From an uncultured Bacilli bacterium (lineage in GTDB: Bacteria; Bacillota_I; Bacilli_A; RF39; UBA660): DNA of 64,000 nt. The stretch is taken from positions 1-64,000 of the forward strand of contig CAKOSN010000002.1 in the NCBI GenBank assembly GCA_934102255.1. The letters are read 5' to 3'. Below the pieces are notes generated by a model, which saw only the letters and a program-made list of their open reading frames with translations, had not been told where the DNA came from and searched no databases. Shown here piece by piece: positions 61,146 through 64,000 of this stretch. Positions within the stretch are counted from its first letter, which is position 1, and every line of letters starts with the position of its first letter. A program made the position numbers and the translations under genes.

Positions 61146-61862
61146 TTATTTAGATTTTTTACTATTTTTCTTATAAATTCTATATAAAATAAATAGACTC
61201 CAGATAAATAAGACAATACTTATTTTTTGATTAAAAGAAAATATTACGTTTTCTCTACCAGCACGTAAATAATCTAAAATGAATTTAGAAAAACTAATAC
61301 CAATTAAAAGATAAGCAAAGTCTTTAAAAGAAAATTTAGTTCTAGACTTTTTAAAGAAAATAAGAAAGATAATTGTAAAAGTAATAGCTTCAACTAACTG
61401 GATAGGAAAAAGACCAGTATTTAAAGGTGCATGAGACGAGGAAGCATAGACTACTTTACCAAAGCCATTATAATTTATCCCGTAGCAGCAGCCGGCTGTT
61501 AGACAACCGATTTTACCGATAGCATACACCAAAGGAAGCGGTACGGAGCCTAGAGCCAATAAATCGATTGTTTTTTTCTTAAAAAGCAAACTATAAACGA
61601 TTAAACCGACTAAAGCTCCAATCATATTACCATAAGATGTAAACCATAAACTTGGAATATCACTAACTTTATACTTAGGAAACTCATCGAGATAAGTAAA
61701 TACTTTACCTCCAATAACAATAAAGATATTTTCTATTAATAAAATTATTAAGGCATCAGTAAATTTTAACTTATATTTCTTGTAATTTAGAAGAATATAA
61801 CAAACATTAAAAACTAAAGCTAATTTTATCAGAGTATCATAAATCGATGTTGTAATTACCAT
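61146..61862 (-). CDS. Lgt-family (prolipoprotein diacylglyceryl transferase-like) membrane protein
   Basis: 238 residues with about seven hydrophobic helices. The family outline is there: an early Gly-rich helix (IFIVIGGKVFTYL), SYGNMIGALVGLIVYSLLF, and near the end SFSKFILDYLRAGRENVI. Where Lgt has its RIGNFINGELYG core, this protein reads GKIGCLTAGCCYG, a Cys-containing variant found in a subgroup of Lgt relatives. Whether it transfers diacylglycerol to lipoproteins is uncertain. It lies 15 bases after the phosphoketolase gene; GGGGC lies upstream. Confidence 0.75.
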   Translation of the reverse strand: MVITTSIYDTLIKLALVFNVCYILLNYKKYKLKFTDALIILLIENIFIVIGGKVFTYLDEFPKYKVSDIPSLWFTSYGNMIGALVGLIVYSLLFKKKTIDLLALGSVPLPLVYAIGKIGCLTAGCCYGINYNGFGKVVYASSSHAPLNTGLFPIQLVEAITFTIIFLIFFKKSRTKFSFKDFAYLLIGISFSKFILDYLRAGRENVIFSFNQKISIVLFIWSLFILYRIYKKNSKKSK

Positions 61863-61877
61863 ATTTAGCCCCTACTC

Positions 61878-64000
61878 TTAGATTTCAAAATTAGTAATTT
61901 CATCTAAATCAATACCAACATCTTTAGCATGTTTATAATGTTTTTCTAAAGTAGTAGTAATATAATTTTCTAATTCAGTTTTACCCTTACTATTTGGTAA
62001 GAATGTTAAAGCTTCTTGACACAAAGAGAATCTATCTATTTTATTACGCAAACGCATATCAAATGAAGTTGTAATAGAGCCTTCTTCTTCGTAACCATGA
62101 ACATAAAAATTCTTATTAGGTCGATTATAAATAAGACCATGAATAAACATTGGATAGCCATGAAAATTGAATATTACTGGTTTATCAGCAGTAAAATACT
62201 TAGTAAATTCTTCATCGCTTAAACCGTTTTTATTACGTTTATTACTTTCTAATTTTAAGACTTCTAAAACATTTATAAAACGTAGTTTAACCTCTGGAAT
62301 GTATTTTTTTAATAAAGATACACAAGCAATAGCTTCGATATTAGGAGTATCACCACAACTGGCAATAACAATATCTGGATTACTACTTGTGGTTAGTTTT
62401 TCTAATTCTAAGAAACCGTCATCAACTAATTTTTTAGCTTCTTCTTTAGTTAGCCATTGTCTAGTTGGATGCTTAGAAGCAATAATGGCATTAACAACAT
62501 TTTCAGATTTTAAACATTTATCATAAGTTAAAATTAAGCTGTTAGCGTCGATTGGTAAATAAATGTTAGCAAATCCCCTCTTTTTATCCGCTAAATGACC
62601 AATAAAACCGGGGTCTTGATGGGTATAACCATTATGGTCTTGTTGCCAAACATTACTTGTTAATATAAGATTTAATCCTGGTAAGTTACCACGCCAACTA
62701 ATTTCACTAGCCATTTTTAACCATTTAACATATTGAGTAACCATGGAATCAACGACTCTAATAAAAGCTTCATAGCTAACGAATGTTCCAACACGACCAG
62801 TTAAAGTATAACCTTCTAATAAGCCTTCACAAACGTTTTCTGATAAGTAAGAATCGATAATACGACCGTCTTTACTTAAGTTTTCATCATAAGGGCTGAT
62901 TTCTTCTTCCCATGTGCGTTTTTGACTATCAAATAAATGGTATAAACGGTTAGACATGGCTTCATCTGGACTAAATAAACGGAAATTATCTTTATTTAAT
63001 TCAAATACATCTCTAATATATTTAGAAAGCTCTAGCATATCTTGAGTTTGATTTTGACCTAATTTGTTATTATCTAATAAATATTTATCAACTGCAGGCA
63101 AGATAAATTTTTTATCACTATAACCATTAGTAACAGGATTTTTACTCATTCTAGCATTGCCATAAGGATGATACTCTTCTAAATAAGATTTAAGAGTCCC
63201 GTCAGGATTAAATAATTCTTCAGGGCGGTAACTGCAAAGCCATTTTTCAATAATTTCTAAATAATTGGGAACGGTTTTATCAACCGGAATTTGATGAGCC
63301 CTAAAAGTACCTTCAATTTGTTTTCCATTAACAATATCCGGACCCGTCCATCCTTTTTTACTTCTTAAAATAATCATTGGATAATAAATTTTTTCATTAT
63401 CGGAACTGTTCTTGATATTATTAATATCTATAACAATTTTATCTAAAGATGTCATCATTAGTTTATGCATAGCTAGAGTATCACTGCCTGAGACTATATA
63501 AGGATGATATCCTAAAGATGTGAAGTAACAAATTAATTCTTTATCACTCATACGACTATAAATGGTTGGATTACTTATTTTATAACCATTTAAGTGTAAG
63601 ATTGGTAAAACAACCCCGTCTTTTTTAGAATTTAAAAATTTATGAATTTGCCAAGAAGTTGCTAAAGTACCAGTTTCAGCTTCGCCGTCGCCAATACAAC
63701 AAGCCGCAATCAAGCTAGGATTATCTAATACTGCTCCGAAGGCATGAATCAAACTATAACCAAGTTCGCCACCTTCATGCATAGAACCAGGCATTTCGGG
63801 AGTGGCATGAGAACCCGTACCATAAGGATAAGAAAATTCTTTAAAAATCTTCTGCATTCCTTCTTTGTTTTTAGGATAATCAGGGTAATACTCACTAAAA
63901 GTGCCTTCTAAAAAAGATTGAGCAAGTAAAAAATTGCCACCATGACCAGGACCACTTATATAAATCATGTTTAAATTATCTTTTTTAATTATGCGATTTA
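61878..64000 (-). CDS. xfp: Xylulose-5-phosphate/fructose-6-phosphate phosphoketolase (5' end outside window)
   Basis: Thiamine diphosphate enzyme splitting xylulose 5-phosphate (or fructose 6-phosphate) into acetyl phosphate and a sugar phosphate. The frame stays open to base 64000 and upstream codons read NRIIKKDNLN, matching the family just before MIYISGPGHGG, so the Met at 63968 is internal. The visible 707 codons include the GPGHGG loop, MPGSMHEGGELGYSL, CCIGDGEAETG (ThDP binding), WQQDHNGYTHQDPGF and the C-terminal FNFHGYPMFIHGLIYNR. Typical proteins have about 790 residues, so about 80 are missing. It points to a phosphoketolase route in fermentative sugar metabolism. Confidence 0.97.
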   Translation of the reverse strand, partial: NRIIKKDNLNMIYISGPGHGGNFLLAQSFLEGTFSEYYPDYPKNKEGMQKIFKEFSYPYGTGSHATPEMPGSMHEGGELGYSLIHAFGAVLDNPSLIAACCIGDGEAETGTLATSWQIHKFLNSKKDGVVLPILHLNGYKISNPTIYSRMSDKELICYFTSLGYHPYIVSGSDTLAMHKLMMTSLDKIVIDINNIKNSSDNEKIYYPMIILRSKKGWTGPDIVNGKQIEGTFRAHQIPVDKTVPNYLEIIEKWLCSYRPEELFNPDGTLKSYLEEYHPYGNARMSKNPVTNGYSDKKFILPAVDKYLLDNNKLGQNQTQDMLELSKYIRDVFELNKDNFRLFSPDEAMSNRLYHLFDSQKRTWEEEISPYDENLSKDGRIIDSYLSENVCEGLLEGYTLTGRVGTFVSYEAFIRVVDSMVTQYVKWLKMASEISWRGNLPGLNLILTSNVWQQDHNGYTHQDPGFIGHLADKKRGFANIYLPIDANSLILTYDKCLKSENVVNAIIASKHPTRQWLTKEEAKKLVDDGFLELEKLTTSSNPDIVIASCGDTPNIEAIACVSLLKKYIPEVKLRFINVLEVLKLESNKRNKNGLSDEEFTKYFTADKPVIFNFHGYPMFIHGLIYNRPNKNFYVHGYEEEGSITTSFDMRLRNKIDRFSLCQEALTFLPNSKGKTELENYITTTLEKHYKHAKDVGIDLDEITNFEI

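Noticed and set aside
1..64000. CRISPR arrays, insertion sequences, prophage and tRNA genes
   Set aside because: No regularly spaced repeats, transposase-like proteins, phage structural genes or T-loop consensus words were seen on either strand.
63968..64000. Met at 63968 as the phosphoketolase start
   Set aside because: The frame stays open to the window edge and the upstream codons match the family just before GPGHGG, so the true start is outside.

Overview
The window looks like one chromosomal segment of an AT-rich (low-GC) bacterium of the Firmicutes, class Bacilli side, probably an uncultured gut-type lineage near RF39, Erysipelotrichales or the Mollicutes relatives. The signs are DnaB (Firmicutes type) and DnaI, a ComN-type regulator, DUF4044, TIGR04086 and DUF421 proteins, 6S RNA beside tcdA and rarA, YvcK, and the sporulation-family proteins SpoIVB and SpoIIM with a SpoVB-type flippase. 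TGA is used as a stop (gatA, nusB), so the code is not the Mycoplasma code. No phage, IS element, CRISPR array or tRNA gene was recognised.

Layout. 1-5.6 kb: end of tsf, an IMPACT-family protein, uvrC, a degenerate rnfC/rnfD-like pair, queA. 5.6-8.5 kb: a secreted protein and a flippase on the minus strand, with an unusual repeat-bearing gap between them. 8.6-21.4 kb: comN, a Rel protein with a damaged hydrolase motif, dtd, two unknowns, hisS behind a short leader with a terminator hairpin, gatCAB, a glucosaminidase and a HerA-like ATPase. 21.5-25.9 kb: 6S RNA, tcdA, rarA, a Xer recombinase, a tiny Cys/Asn/Ala-rich ORF and a ZIP transporter.

25.86-26.53 kb is a very AT-rich gene-free gap. 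It contains a 28-bp dif-like site at 25971-25998. Genes left of it are mostly plus strand and genes right of it almost all minus strand, so the two arms converge here. I read this as the replication terminus, with its Xer recombinase gene about 1.1 kb away.

26.5-42.8 kb (minus strand): an autoregulated-looking HTH protein, mnmA, spoIIM, mscL, a sortase with its thioester/SpaA surface protein, yvcK, spoIVB, xseA/xseB, nusB, mutS, DUF421 and tgt. 42.8-54.6 kb is a lineage-specific block: two unknown helical proteins around a GH3 enzyme, a DUF6273-like protein, and three tandem paralogues of about 700 residues combining WG-like repeats, a coiled coil and a pentapeptide-like tail. 54.7-64 kb: rseP, cdsA and uppS (no dxr), dnaI, dnaB, a thioredoxin-like protein, an Lgt-family protein and the C-terminal part of a phosphoketolase that runs off the right edge.

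Functionally most genes are housekeeping (translation fidelity, tRNA modification, repair, replication initiation, envelope lipid synthesis). The parts worth a second look are the terminus/dif region, the Rel variant, the RnfCD-like pair, the sortase/thioester protein pair with its hairpin-embedded ribosome binding site, and the WG/pentapeptide paralogue cluster.
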